Assembly (NCBI RefSeq): GCF_021532655.1
Contig: NZ_JAKGAS010000003.1
Span: 124,001 to 188,000, forward strand
Direction of reading: 5' to 3'
Source: Paraglaciecola algarum
GTDB taxonomy: Bacteria; Pseudomonadota; Gammaproteobacteria; Enterobacterales; Alteromonadaceae
DNA length: 64,000 nucleotides
Below are positions 9,638 through 17,542 of this stretch, piece by piece. The translations under genes were made by a program, and so were the position numbers. Every line of letters starts with the position of its first letter. The stretch's first letter is position 1. The notes beneath the pieces were generated by a model that searched no databases, was not told the origin of the DNA, and saw only the letters and a program-made list of their open reading frames with translations.

Positions 9638-11008
9638 TTATAAAAAAGCAATACCGTAAAACGTATAAAGGATTAGCGTTAATGCCCCGCCGAACAATGC
9701 ATAAGGCAATTGGGTTTTCACATGCTCTAATAATTCACAACCCGAAGCTAAGGCAGAAACTGCTGTTGTATCTGATATAGGTGAACAATGATCACCAAAT
9801 ACTCCACCGCCTAGTATGGCTGCTATGATAAAAGAAGGAGGTAGCTCTAGTGCTTGAATTAGAGGCACACCAATCGGGATCAAAATAGCAAAGGTTCCCC
9901 AAGAGGTACCAGTAGAAAAAGCAATAAAAGCCCCAGCTAAAAACAACATAGGTGCAATCATAAATATAGGTAATGAATCACCCACAATTTGCGCAACATA
10001 CACACCAGTACCAAGCACTTTTAAACTAGCGCCTAGAGTTAATGACAAAAGTACAATACTGACTAACGGTAGTAATTCTCCCATACCGTTAAAGCCAATT
10101 TTAACCAGTTGATGATGAGTAAACTTTTTGCTCGACAACAGCATGGTGTAGGCAACTAAACATGCACTTACTGTTGCATACAATACCGACTTAGAACCAC
10201 TTCCATTGGCTAATGTGCCGTTTCCGGTCCAAAACATAAAACCGATCATCCCAAGCACCATAGTCAACAAAGGAACAATCATAAATCTAGCTTTTGTAGG
10301 GACAAATTCGTGTTTGTGGGTTAACTCAGTTTCAACCTTTGATTCAGCACGGGCTAATGGGCCATGTAAATTGCCAGTGAAGGCCGTATACCAGACCATG
10401 ATTAACGCTATGATTGGGTAGAAGTTTAAGAGAATGGTACCCCACATAATTTCAGCGGCACTTTGTTCTAAGTCATAGTTACTTAATAAACCTAAAACAA
10501 AAGCGCCCCAACCATTTAATAACACTAGAATACAAATAGGTGCGGCGCTACTGTCGATAATATAAGCCAACTTAGCTCGGCTCATTTTATAACGATCAAA
10601 CAAACCTCTAGAGACGATACCTGCAGTTAAAATAGACAAGTTACTTTCAATAAAAATGGCCATGCCTGTGAAGTTAGCCATAAAGGCTACTTGCCGTTTA
10701 TTTTTGCCTAAACCTTTAGAAATAACGTATTCAACCATAGCGGTTACACCGCCAGAGTGGCGCATGTAGGCTAATACTGCACCTATGATTAAACTAAACA
10801 TCAGGATACGAGTATTGCCAGGTGAATTTAAAATAGTCACAATTCGTTCTAGGGTTGCCACGGCGCCATTAAAAACCATGCCAGCACTAGTGTCAGACAA
10901 TAAAAGTTCAGAGCTGAAAATAGCCAGCAATAAGGCTAAAATAACTTCTTTTTTCCATAACACTATGACTACAGCAACAATTGGTGGTAACAACGAATAC
11001 CATTCCAT
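9638..11008 (-). CDS. nhaC: NhaC-family Na+/H+ antiporter
   Basis: About 456 residues and roughly 11 transmembrane segments. NhaC signatures are visible: FSTGTSWGTFAILIPIGVPLIQ, LGGGVFGDHCSPISDTTAVSALASGCELLEHVKTQLPY and FIESNLSILTAGIVSRGLFDRYK. It exchanges sodium for protons at the inner membrane. Here it could restore the sodium gradient used by the symporter; amino-acid-linked functions are also known for this superfamily. The ATG at 11008 has AAAGGG six bases upstream and is preferred over the TTG at 11014. It is 53 bases from the serine hydrolase start and probably co-transcribed with it. Confidence 0.87.
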   Translation of the reverse strand: MEWYSLLPPIVAVVIVLWKKEVILALLLAIFSSELLLSDTSAGMVFNGAVATLERIVTILNSPGNTRILMFSLIIGAVLAYMRHSGGVTAMVEYVISKGLGKNKRQVAFMANFTGMAIFIESNLSILTAGIVSRGLFDRYKMSRAKLAYIIDSSAAPICILVLLNGWGAFVLGLLSNYDLEQSAAEIMWGTILLNFYPIIALIMVWYTAFTGNLHGPLARAESKVETELTHKHEFVPTKARFMIVPLLTMVLGMIGFMFWTGNGTLANGSGSKSVLYATVSACLVAYTMLLSSKKFTHHQLVKIGFNGMGELLPLVSIVLLSLTLGASLKVLGTGVYVAQIVGDSLPIFMIAPMLFLAGAFIAFSTGTSWGTFAILIPIGVPLIQALELPPSFIIAAILGGGVFGDHCSPISDTTAVSALASGCELLEHVKTQLPYALFGGALTLILYTFYGIAFL

Positions 11009-11141
11009 ATTCAACCCTTTACATAAATATTATTAACCTAAGCATACTGACAAATAAAAATATAATATTCAACAAATAAAAATAATTGGTAATTATTTAT
11101 TACTATGTAGTTCTTGCGCAAAATACGCTCGTTAATTGGTA

Positions 11142-12143
11142 TTAGCTGTGATTGAATATTTCTTGATAAGCGAATAGCCCTTGGCTGCCACCCGTGTGAA
11201 TAAAGAGTATATTGCTATCTTCATGGAAAACCCCTTGTCGACACAGATCTATCAGGCCAGCCATACCTTTTCCGGTATAGACAGGATCCAAAATGACTCC
11301 TTCGTGTTGAGCGCTAAGGGTTATGGCTTCAATCGTTTCATTAGTCGGAATACCGTAACCTTCACCATAATAGTCTCCATTAGCAAAAACTTTACCTTTA
11401 GCTAATTTTTTATCTAGGCCTAGTAAAATTAAGGTTTTCTCTAATAATACTGTTACTAAAGCCACTTGTTCGGCAGCAGGTCTACTGACACAAATCCCCA
11501 TAACTGGAATATCTATTCCAGCTAATATCAGTCCAGCTAACAAACCTGCTTGGGTGCCGGCACTGCCCGTTGCAAGCACTATATGATCAAGCACAAGAGC
11601 TTGCTGTTTAATTTGGCTAACAATCTCTTGAGCACATTGTACATAACCTAAACTGCCAATTTCACTTGATCCCCCAACAGGGATCAAATAAGGTTTACGC
11701 CCTTCTTGCTTAAGTCGCTTAACCAGCTCCAAGGCGTATTCATTACTATTCACATCATCAGACACACAGTGGATCTTAGCTCCTAGCACCTTGTCTAATA
11801 AAATATTTCCATTTTGATGATAATCAATTTTAGGCGTACCTTTTACGTCCTCCAACACTAGCTCACAACTTAGACCAAATTTAGCGGCAGCCGCAGCAGT
11901 TTGACGGGCATGATTTGATTGGATGCCGCCAATAGTCAACAAGGTATCAGCGTTAGTGGCCAATGCTGCTGCCACTAAATATTCGAGTTTTCGGGTTTTG
12001 TTACCACCTCCGGCTAAACCAGTACAGTCGTCACGCTTTACATATAAGTTTCTGTTTAAAATGCTAGATAAATTAGGCATGGTCTCTAATACAGTAGGAC
12101 TGTGCGATATTACAACTCGAGGAATAGCGTTTAAGTTTGACAT
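11142..12143 (-). CDS. PLP-dependent D-cysteine desulfhydrase / ACC deaminase family enzyme
   Basis: 333 residues of the fold-type II (tryptophan synthase beta) family. The PLP lysine is in GGGNKTRKLEYL, the substrate loop is IGGIQSNHARQTAAAAA, a phosphate-binding SAGTQAGLLAGL follows, and the C-terminal end has FIHTGGSQGLFAY. Members degrade D-cysteine, other D-amino acids or 1-aminocyclopropane-1-carboxylate to keto acid and ammonia. Next to peptidoglycan-degrading genes, a D-amino-acid role (for example on D-cysteine or a beta-substituted D-amino acid) is more likely than ACC. It is divergent from ldcA, sharing a 154-base promoter region. Confidence 0.85.
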   Translation of the reverse strand: MSNLNAIPRVVISHSPTVLETMPNLSSILNRNLYVKRDDCTGLAGGGNKTRKLEYLVAAALATNADTLLTIGGIQSNHARQTAAAAAKFGLSCELVLEDVKGTPKIDYHQNGNILLDKVLGAKIHCVSDDVNSNEYALELVKRLKQEGRKPYLIPVGGSSEIGSLGYVQCAQEIVSQIKQQALVLDHIVLATGSAGTQAGLLAGLILAGIDIPVMGICVSRPAAEQVALVTVLLEKTLILLGLDKKLAKGKVFANGDYYGEGYGIPTNETIEAITLSAQHEGVILDPVYTGKGMAGLIDLCRQGVFHEDSNILFIHTGGSQGLFAYQEIFNHS

Positions 12144-12297
12144 GTATGGAACCTTAGCTTTAGAAGTGGTATTTATCTACAAACATATTGTTCATTAAAT
12201 ACTATAAAATTCCTAAAATATACAAATTCAGTAATAATTATTGTTTCCTGAAATTCCTTACTTTGTTATGTTAAAAACACAGTAGGAATAATTGTAA

Positions 12298-13365
12298 GTG
12301 ATAAATATGAATGATAGACGGGCCTTTATTAAAGCATTAATTAGTTCTGCAATCGCAACAACCCTTTTACCCAATATAGCGAACGCCGAGCAAACAAACT
12401 TAACAAACACAGCATTACCAATGAAGCCCAAACGCTTGAAAGCCGGGCATACCATAGGTTTGATTACTCCGAGTAGCAACACTTGGGAAGACCAAGAAAT
12501 CCATTTTGCTATAGATGTATTAAAATCATTTGGCTTTAAAGTAAAACAAGGTAAGTACATTTTTCAACGTCGCGGCTACTTGGCTGGAAATGACAAAGAT
12601 CGCGCATGGGACATTAATAATATGTTCCAAGATAAAGACGTTGACGGTATTTTTTGCCTGCGTGGGGGTTATGGCTCGCCGCGGATTTTACCCTATTTAG
12701 ATTATGATCTGATTGCAGCCAATCCTAAAGCCCTAATTGGATATAGCGATATAACAGCCCTATTAAACGCCATTTATGCAAAAACAGGGTTAATCACTTT
12801 TCATGGCCCTATTGCCAAGCAAAATTTTAGTGAATACACATTACAAGGTTTTAAAGATGTGCTTTTTACACCTCAAGCGAATATAGATCTTGGCACACCA
12901 CCTTTATTTGAAGCAAAAGAAGGCCAAGCTGAGAAAAAGAACCGCTTAACTTTAGTCACCAAAGGAGTGGCTAAAGGCCGGTTAATTGGCGGCAACCTTT
13001 CACTTATGGTGAAACTTGTCGGTACGCCATTTGAACCAGATTACAGCGATAAAATATTATTTCTAGAAGATGTAGAAGAAGCCCCATACCGTGTTGATGG
13101 CATGTTAACTCACTTAAAAATAGCAGGCCGATTAAACAAATTGGCAGGTATAGTGTTTGGTAAATGTACCGACTGCACGGCTAGCGGTGATTCCTTAAGT
13201 ATTGAAGAAGTCATCAAAGATCGATTAGGTGACTTAAATATTCCTGTCTTAAAAGGTGTGATGATTGGTCACATAAGCGATATGTCGACCATTCCAGTTG
13301 GTGCAATGGCAACCCTAGATGCCACCAACAAACGCTTGGTGTTAAATGAAGCTGCGGTTAGCTAG
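12298..13365 (+). CDS. ldcA: LD-carboxypeptidase (peptidase family S66), Tat-exported
   Basis: About 355 residues. The N-terminus has a twin-arginine signal (MNDRRAFIKAL, then a hydrophobic stretch and a cut near IANAEQ). The S66 domain is complete: start GHTIGLITPSS, the RGGYGSPRILPYLD loop, nucleophile Ser in GYSDITALLNA, Glu in FLEDVEEAPYRVDG and the late His in GVMIGHISDMSTIPVGA. The enzyme cuts between meso-DAP and the terminal D-alanine of tetrapeptides. E. coli LdcA is cytoplasmic, so export is unusual. GTG at 12298 has AGGAA nine bases upstream; ATG at 12307 is the alternative. The stop TAG is part of the next gene's ribosome binding site. Confidence 0.9.
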   Translation: MINMNDRRAFIKALISSAIATTLLPNIANAEQTNLTNTALPMKPKRLKAGHTIGLITPSSNTWEDQEIHFAIDVLKSFGFKVKQGKYIFQRRGYLAGNDKDRAWDINNMFQDKDVDGIFCLRGGYGSPRILPYLDYDLIAANPKALIGYSDITALLNAIYAKTGLITFHGPIAKQNFSEYTLQGFKDVLFTPQANIDLGTPPLFEAKEGQAEKKNRLTLVTKGVAKGRLIGGNLSLMVKLVGTPFEPDYSDKILFLEDVEEAPYRVDGMLTHLKIAGRLNKLAGIVFGKCTDCTASGDSLSIEEVIKDRLGDLNIPVLKGVMIGHISDMSTIPVGAMATLDATNKRLVLNEAAVS

Positions 13366-13376
13366 GAGTTTTTAAT

Positions 13377-14201
13377 ATGTTTACTTTACTCTTTAGCATG
13401 TCGAGTATATTGACATTTCAACAGCAGCCTAATATTCAACTAGAGGTAGTAGGTAATAGTAATGACTCCAAGCACTGGGCTTTTTTTGCTCCCCATGAAA
13501 ACGAACATGTTTCCAATGATTACGTAGCGCAAAAAATCATAGAAAAAGGGGGGGTGTTTGTGGTGCTCAAGCAAGCTGGAAAAAGAACCGTCACCCTAGA
13601 AATTGATAACCACAAAATCAAAATCGATCCGAATAGAATGTTTACCCAAACAGGCAGGTTCGCCAGTATTAATAAGTTAAATCCAGAGCTTGCTAGCGAT
13701 CCTTTGTCAATCCAAAAAGCTGAACAGCGCGCAAAAAAGTTAAGTGAATTTGTGCTGGATACACTTAGTGGAAAACAACCACCAAAAACCCTTATCGCCA
13801 TGCACAATAATAGTAATGGTTATGAAGGCGACGGTAAACAAGGGATTGGCAATGTATCCATTGAGCGTTATCAAACTAAATTAAGCTCTGGTGCGCAGTA
13901 TCTAATTGATGTCGCAAGTGGCCAACATGATGAAGACGACCTGTATTTTGTCACAGATAAACATGACTTTAGCACCATGCAATCACTTGGCTGGAATGCG
14001 GTATTACAAAACCCTAAGGTGGCCCATGATCCAGAGGAAGATGATGGATCTTTGTCTGTATACGCCGAAATGCAAGGTTATCGTTATATCAATATTGAAG
14101 CAGAACGTGTGACTGAAGGTTTTGGTGAAAATCATTTAGCTGTACAAAAACAAATGGTGGACTTTACCTTTTCACTACTTGAGCAAAACACGGCAAATTA
14201 G
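13377..14201 (+). CDS. AspA/AstE-like zinc metallohydrolase (M14-related), exported
   Basis: 274 residues. A short hydrophobic N-terminus suggests export. I recognise a pattern matching succinylglutamate desuccinylase/aspartoacylase proteins, a branch of M14 carboxypeptidases: His-x-x-Glu in APHENE (H40, E43), the DPNRMF segment (N86, R87; aspartoacylase has DLNRIF), a third zinc His in AMHNNSNGYEG (H143; aspartoacylase has DLHNTTSNMG) and a Glu in NIEAE (E241) in the place of the catalytic glutamate. No established name can be given. It begins 11 bases after ldcA with TAGGAG overlapping that stop, so the two are coupled. A plausible substrate is an amide bond in the DAP-containing peptide released by LdcA; this is inference. 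Confidence 0.65.
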   Translation: MFTLLFSMSSILTFQQQPNIQLEVVGNSNDSKHWAFFAPHENEHVSNDYVAQKIIEKGGVFVVLKQAGKRTVTLEIDNHKIKIDPNRMFTQTGRFASINKLNPELASDPLSIQKAEQRAKKLSEFVLDTLSGKQPPKTLIAMHNNSNGYEGDGKQGIGNVSIERYQTKLSSGAQYLIDVASGQHDEDDLYFVTDKHDFSTMQSLGWNAVLQNPKVAHDPEEDDGSLSVYAEMQGYRYINIEAERVTEGFGENHLAVQKQMVDFTFSLLEQNTAN

Positions 14202-14266
14202 TGTGATTACCAAGGAAAAATAAGGAGCTAACTTGTCTTGTTCACCTAACAAGTTAAAACAATAAG

Positions 14267-14299
14267 GTTTACCTTACCTAACTCAGCTAGGTGGTAAAC
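14267..14299 (+). other. Strong intergenic hairpin
   Basis: GTTTACC-tt-ACCTA pairs with TAGGT-GGTAAAC across a 7-base loop, giving 12 base pairs with a 2-base bulge. A weaker stem (TAACTTGT / ACAAGTTA, 14229-14256) precedes it. There is no T-run, so a simple terminator is unlikely; processing or mRNA stability between the metallohydrolase and the receptor are possibilities. Confidence 0.4.
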
Positions 14300-14381
14300 G
14301 AAACATTGTATTTCAATCATAAATATCTGTACTTAATGTGCACGTTCTGTGCTCATCACACACAAATATTGAATAATATTT

Positions 14382-14487
14382 ATACCAACCAGCATAAATA
14401 ATTGGCCTCTCAGCTAGGTTCTAAAAGGGCTTAATCAAAATCCGCTGGATGCATTCTGAGTGGTAACTTATTTATACCAACTGGTAT
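14382..14487. repeat. 106-bp element with imperfect inverted ends
   Basis: The left end ATACCA-n6-ATAAATAA and the right end, read on the other strand, ATACCA-n6-ATAAATAA match. The right end is itself a palindrome, ATACCA-AC-TGGTAT (14474-14487). It looks like a tiny palindromic repeat or MITE, but no second copy is visible in the window. An operator is an alternative reading of the right-hand palindrome. Confidence 0.35.
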
Positions 14488-14615
14488 TGTTTAATTATTT
14501 TCGCGACTTACTATTACTTTGACTGTAGGTCACCCTCAAATCACACTTTCTTAAAACCAGCTGACGAAAAGTATTGATAAAAACTTAAGCGCCCTTGTTC
14601 TTAACATCAACACAC

Positions 14616-14673
14616 CATGGAATAAATTATTTTATTTTACACGCCACCATTGCCATTAATTATTCCATGTGCT
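14616..14673. promoter_or_regulatory. Candidate MurR operator, site 3, with inverted half-site
   Basis: GAATA-AAT-TATTT at 14620-14632 fits the motif in 9 of 10 positions. About 20 bases further on, TTAATTATTCCATG forms an inverted copy of CATGGAATAAATTA with one gap. A dimeric regulator with SIS domains could bind both. It lies about 130 bases before the receptor start. Confidence 0.4.
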
Positions 14674-14765
14674 AAAAGTATTTAACAAATACATTGGAAG
14701 CTCATCATTTCAACCTAGTTCCCTTTTTTTGTGGTAAGGGAAAACTGACAACAGAAGGACATTTT

Positions 14766-17456
14766 ATGTCGAAAGTTAAGTTGGTGAAAACAGCGCTCGC
14801 TGTCAAAACCGCCCTATTAATAGGGACTAATTCTTTAGGAACTGTCTACGCTCAAGATCAAGCGTTGGAGCCCAAAGATTCAACGCAAGTTATTGAAAAA
14901 ACCAAAACCAATAAACAAAAACAAGAAGAGCTTGAGATTTTAGAAGTAAAAGGCTATGCCGCCAGTTTACAAAAAAATCTCAATATTAAGCGATATGCAG
15001 ATGTTGTGATGGACGCCATATCAGCTGAGGATATTGGTAAGTTTCCAGATCAAAATGTAGCCGATGCCTTAGCAAGGATAAGTGGAGTTCAAGTTGAGAG
15101 TAATTTTGGTGAAGCTGAAAGTGTTAGTATTCGTGGCACAGCTCCTGGCCTTAATCGTACATTACTCAATGGTCAGAATGTCGCCACATCAGACTGGAAT
15201 GCTTTGTCACTAGGCAAAAGAGAGTTCAACTACACTTTGATTCCATCGGTTATGGTTAAACAGCTGGAAGTACATAAAAGTCCAACAGCTGATATTGATG
15301 AAGGCTCAATAGGTGGCACAGTCTTTATGAAAACTCGTAAGCCATTAGAAATGGAAACCAATAGCGGTTCCTTCGCCTTGAAAGGGCAATATAATGACTT
15401 GTCTGAACAATGGGATCCACAAGTCGAAGCCTTGTATTCCTTTAAAAACCAAGATTCTACTTGGGGCGCTTTGGTTACGTTGGCCAAGCAAGATAACCAA
15501 ATCCGCCGTGACGCTATGCAGACCTATACTTGGGCTCAGGGAGACATTGGGGGTAAACAAGATGTGTGGTACCCCAGTTTAGTGGGCTCTGATCATTTTA
15601 CCCAAACTCGTGAGCGTGAAAGTGGCATGTTAACGTTGCAATGGCTGCCTAGTGAACGCATGAATGTGGTGTTTAATGCACTGTATTCTCGAATGGATGC
15701 AAACAACGTGAGTCAAGCCTTTTATGGCATGGTGGGGCAAAGCATTGGCTTAGGTTCAGAGCCACAAAATGTGGTATTTGATCAAGTTAATGGCGACACA
15801 GTGTTGGCTATGGTGCTCCCTGAAATAGAAAGTGGCAGCCCATCTGAAGATGCCGAAGTTCAATTTGATACCCGTAATCGTAAGGCGTTTTTTAAGACCG
15901 AACACTATGATCTTAAGGTTGAATACGAAGGTGACAATTACTCTTTAGATGGACAAGTTGGTTACACCGAAGCTAACGGTGGTAACCGACTTGAATTTGC
16001 CACTGCATTTTTTGCCGACACTGCACTTGCTATCAATAATACCCAAGGTATTCCGCAAATGGAGTTGTTGGATATCAGTGTTCATGATACGGATGAATTC
16101 CGTTTACGTTTGATGAGTTTGTACGATCGCCCTCAGCATGATGACGAAACCTATGCCCAAGTTGATTATGAATACCACCTAAATGGCGATGTACTGACTT
16201 CCATTAAAGTAGGCGGAAAATTTCGTGATCACATGAAATCACAACGAGCTAACTTGTACGGTTCAAAAACGATCACCGATGGATATGACATCAGTTATTA
16301 CGATGAGTTAGTAGTTGAGGGTGAAGCTTCATTAGCTGATTTTGATGCTGGCCCAGCTCCAGAAAACTTTATGGAAAATAGCGCATTGCCAGGTTCAATT
16401 ACAGACTTCCACTTCCTAGATTTTGATGCTTTGGAAGAACAGTTTGTGGCCAATAGAGACCGTTTTAATATTATTCCGCTGTTAACCGCTGAATTTGATA
16501 TTGAAGAACAAATCATGGCCAGTTACATGCGCGCCGATTTTAGCTATGAAGAATTACGCGGCAACCTTGGTTTACGTTACGTTAAAACCGACCTTGATAG
16601 CTCGTCTTGGACCTACTACGGCCCTTATCTAGATCCAGCTGAAAAACAATGGATAACTCACAGTAAAACTTATACTGATGTACTGCCTAGTGTAAACCTA
16701 TCTTACAACGTTAGCCCTGAAGTAGTACTGCGCTTTTCGGCTGCTAAAGTCATGTCTCGCCCAGGTTATGGCAACTTATCTGGCTACCGTGGTTTGAACG
16801 AATCTCAATTGACCGGGGTTGGTGGCAACCCAGACTTGGACCCCTATCGTGCTACTCAATATGATTTATCCTGGGAATGGTATATCAACAAAACTGGAGG
16901 CTTTAATGCAGCGATATTCTACAAAAATATCGAATCCTATTTGACCTCTGAAGAAGTCATTGAAACTCATTATCACCAACCAAGTAATGCTGACCAAGAA
17001 TATGTCATTAACCTTAAATCTAATGGTTCAGGTGGCAAAAACGTCGGGTTTGAGTTGAATTATCAACAAGATCTGTTTTATGGCTTTGGTGTTAATACTA
17101 ATTATACCTATTCAAACTCATCCACCGAGTCTGGTGACATCATTCCAGGAAACTCTGAAGATACTTACAACTTAACCGTGTATTACGAAAAAGGCCCGAT
17201 TAGCACCAGAATCGCCTACAACTATCGTTCTGAGTACTTCTTGTTCAATAGTCGAGGTAATGACGTATATGTTGACGGTAGCGAGCGATATGACGCGACC
17301 TTCAGTTACCGCTTTGGCAACAATACCTCTTTGGTATTACAGGCAATTAACTTAACCGACGAAGTACAAAGTCGTTATGCCGGTGAATATTACCGACATC
17401 TAGGTACTTTTGAAAATGGCCGTAAGTTTCGAGCCGGTGTGCAAATGAAATTCTAA
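14766..17456 (+). CDS. TonB-dependent receptor 1, probable muropeptide/glycan uptake
   Basis: About 896 residues. A signal peptide ends near TVYAQ; the plug domain follows with DISAEDIGKFPDQ-like wording (AISAEDIGKFPDQNVADALARISGV) and SIRGTAPGLNRTLLNGQ, then a 22-strand barrel ending in the typical aromatic tail FRAGVQMKF. This is the class used by marine gammaproteobacteria for oligosaccharide uptake. The ATG at 14766 has GAAGGA upstream and opens a proper signal peptide. The two lysozyme-like genes follow directly with no visible terminator, so they may be one operon. The ligand is inferred from neighbours and from the candidate MurR site. Confidence 0.9.
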   Translation: MSKVKLVKTALAVKTALLIGTNSLGTVYAQDQALEPKDSTQVIEKTKTNKQKQEELEILEVKGYAASLQKNLNIKRYADVVMDAISAEDIGKFPDQNVADALARISGVQVESNFGEAESVSIRGTAPGLNRTLLNGQNVATSDWNALSLGKREFNYTLIPSVMVKQLEVHKSPTADIDEGSIGGTVFMKTRKPLEMETNSGSFALKGQYNDLSEQWDPQVEALYSFKNQDSTWGALVTLAKQDNQIRRDAMQTYTWAQGDIGGKQDVWYPSLVGSDHFTQTRERESGMLTLQWLPSERMNVVFNALYSRMDANNVSQAFYGMVGQSIGLGSEPQNVVFDQVNGDTVLAMVLPEIESGSPSEDAEVQFDTRNRKAFFKTEHYDLKVEYEGDNYSLDGQVGYTEANGGNRLEFATAFFADTALAINNTQGIPQMELLDISVHDTDEFRLRLMSLYDRPQHDDETYAQVDYEYHLNGDVLTSIKVGGKFRDHMKSQRANLYGSKTITDGYDISYYDELVVEGEASLADFDAGPAPENFMENSALPGSITDFHFLDFDALEEQFVANRDRFNIIPLLTAEFDIEEQIMASYMRADFSYEELRGNLGLRYVKTDLDSSSWTYYGPYLDPAEKQWITHSKTYTDVLPSVNLSYNVSPEVVLRFSAAKVMSRPGYGNLSGYRGLNESQLTGVGGNPDLDPYRATQYDLSWEWYINKTGGFNAAIFYKNIESYLTSEEVIETHYHQPSNADQEYVINLKSNGSGGKNVGFELNYQQDLFYGFGVNTNYTYSNSSTESGDIIPGNSEDTYNLTVYYEKGPISTRIAYNYRSEYFLFNSRGNDVYVDGSERYDATFSYRFGNNTSLVLQAINLTDEVQSRYAGEYYRHLGTFENGRKFRAGVQMKF

Positions 17457-17505
17457 ACGATGAAGACATCGTTTCTAAAACATAACCGAATTAATGCTTG
17501 AGACA

Positions 17506-17527
17506 TCTGTCAATCGAAACAGATGAA
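17506..17527 (+). other. Intergenic hairpin between receptor 1 and lysozyme-like paralogue
   Basis: CATCTGT and ACAGATG pair across an 8-base loop, 16 bases ahead of the next start codon. No T-run follows. It could set relative expression of the receptor and the downstream genes. Confidence 0.3.
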
Positions 17528-17542
17528 AATGGAGTAAATAAT

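Larger units (their letters stand above)
14202..14765. other. Intergenic region upstream of receptor 1
   Basis: This 564-base stretch has no convincing gene. It holds a hairpin (14267-14299), a small element with inverted ends (14382-14487), a candidate MurR site with an inverted partner (14616-14673) and, near the end, the ribosome binding site GAAGGA of the receptor gene. An in-frame ATG at 14694 exists, but the segment up to 14766 does not look like a signal peptide and the Shine-Dalgarno favours 14766. Confidence 0.6.

Noticed and set aside
12282..12294. GGAATAATTG upstream of ldcA as a further MurR operator
   Set aside because: Only one half (GAATA) fits; the second half does not match, and this stretch also holds the Shine-Dalgarno.
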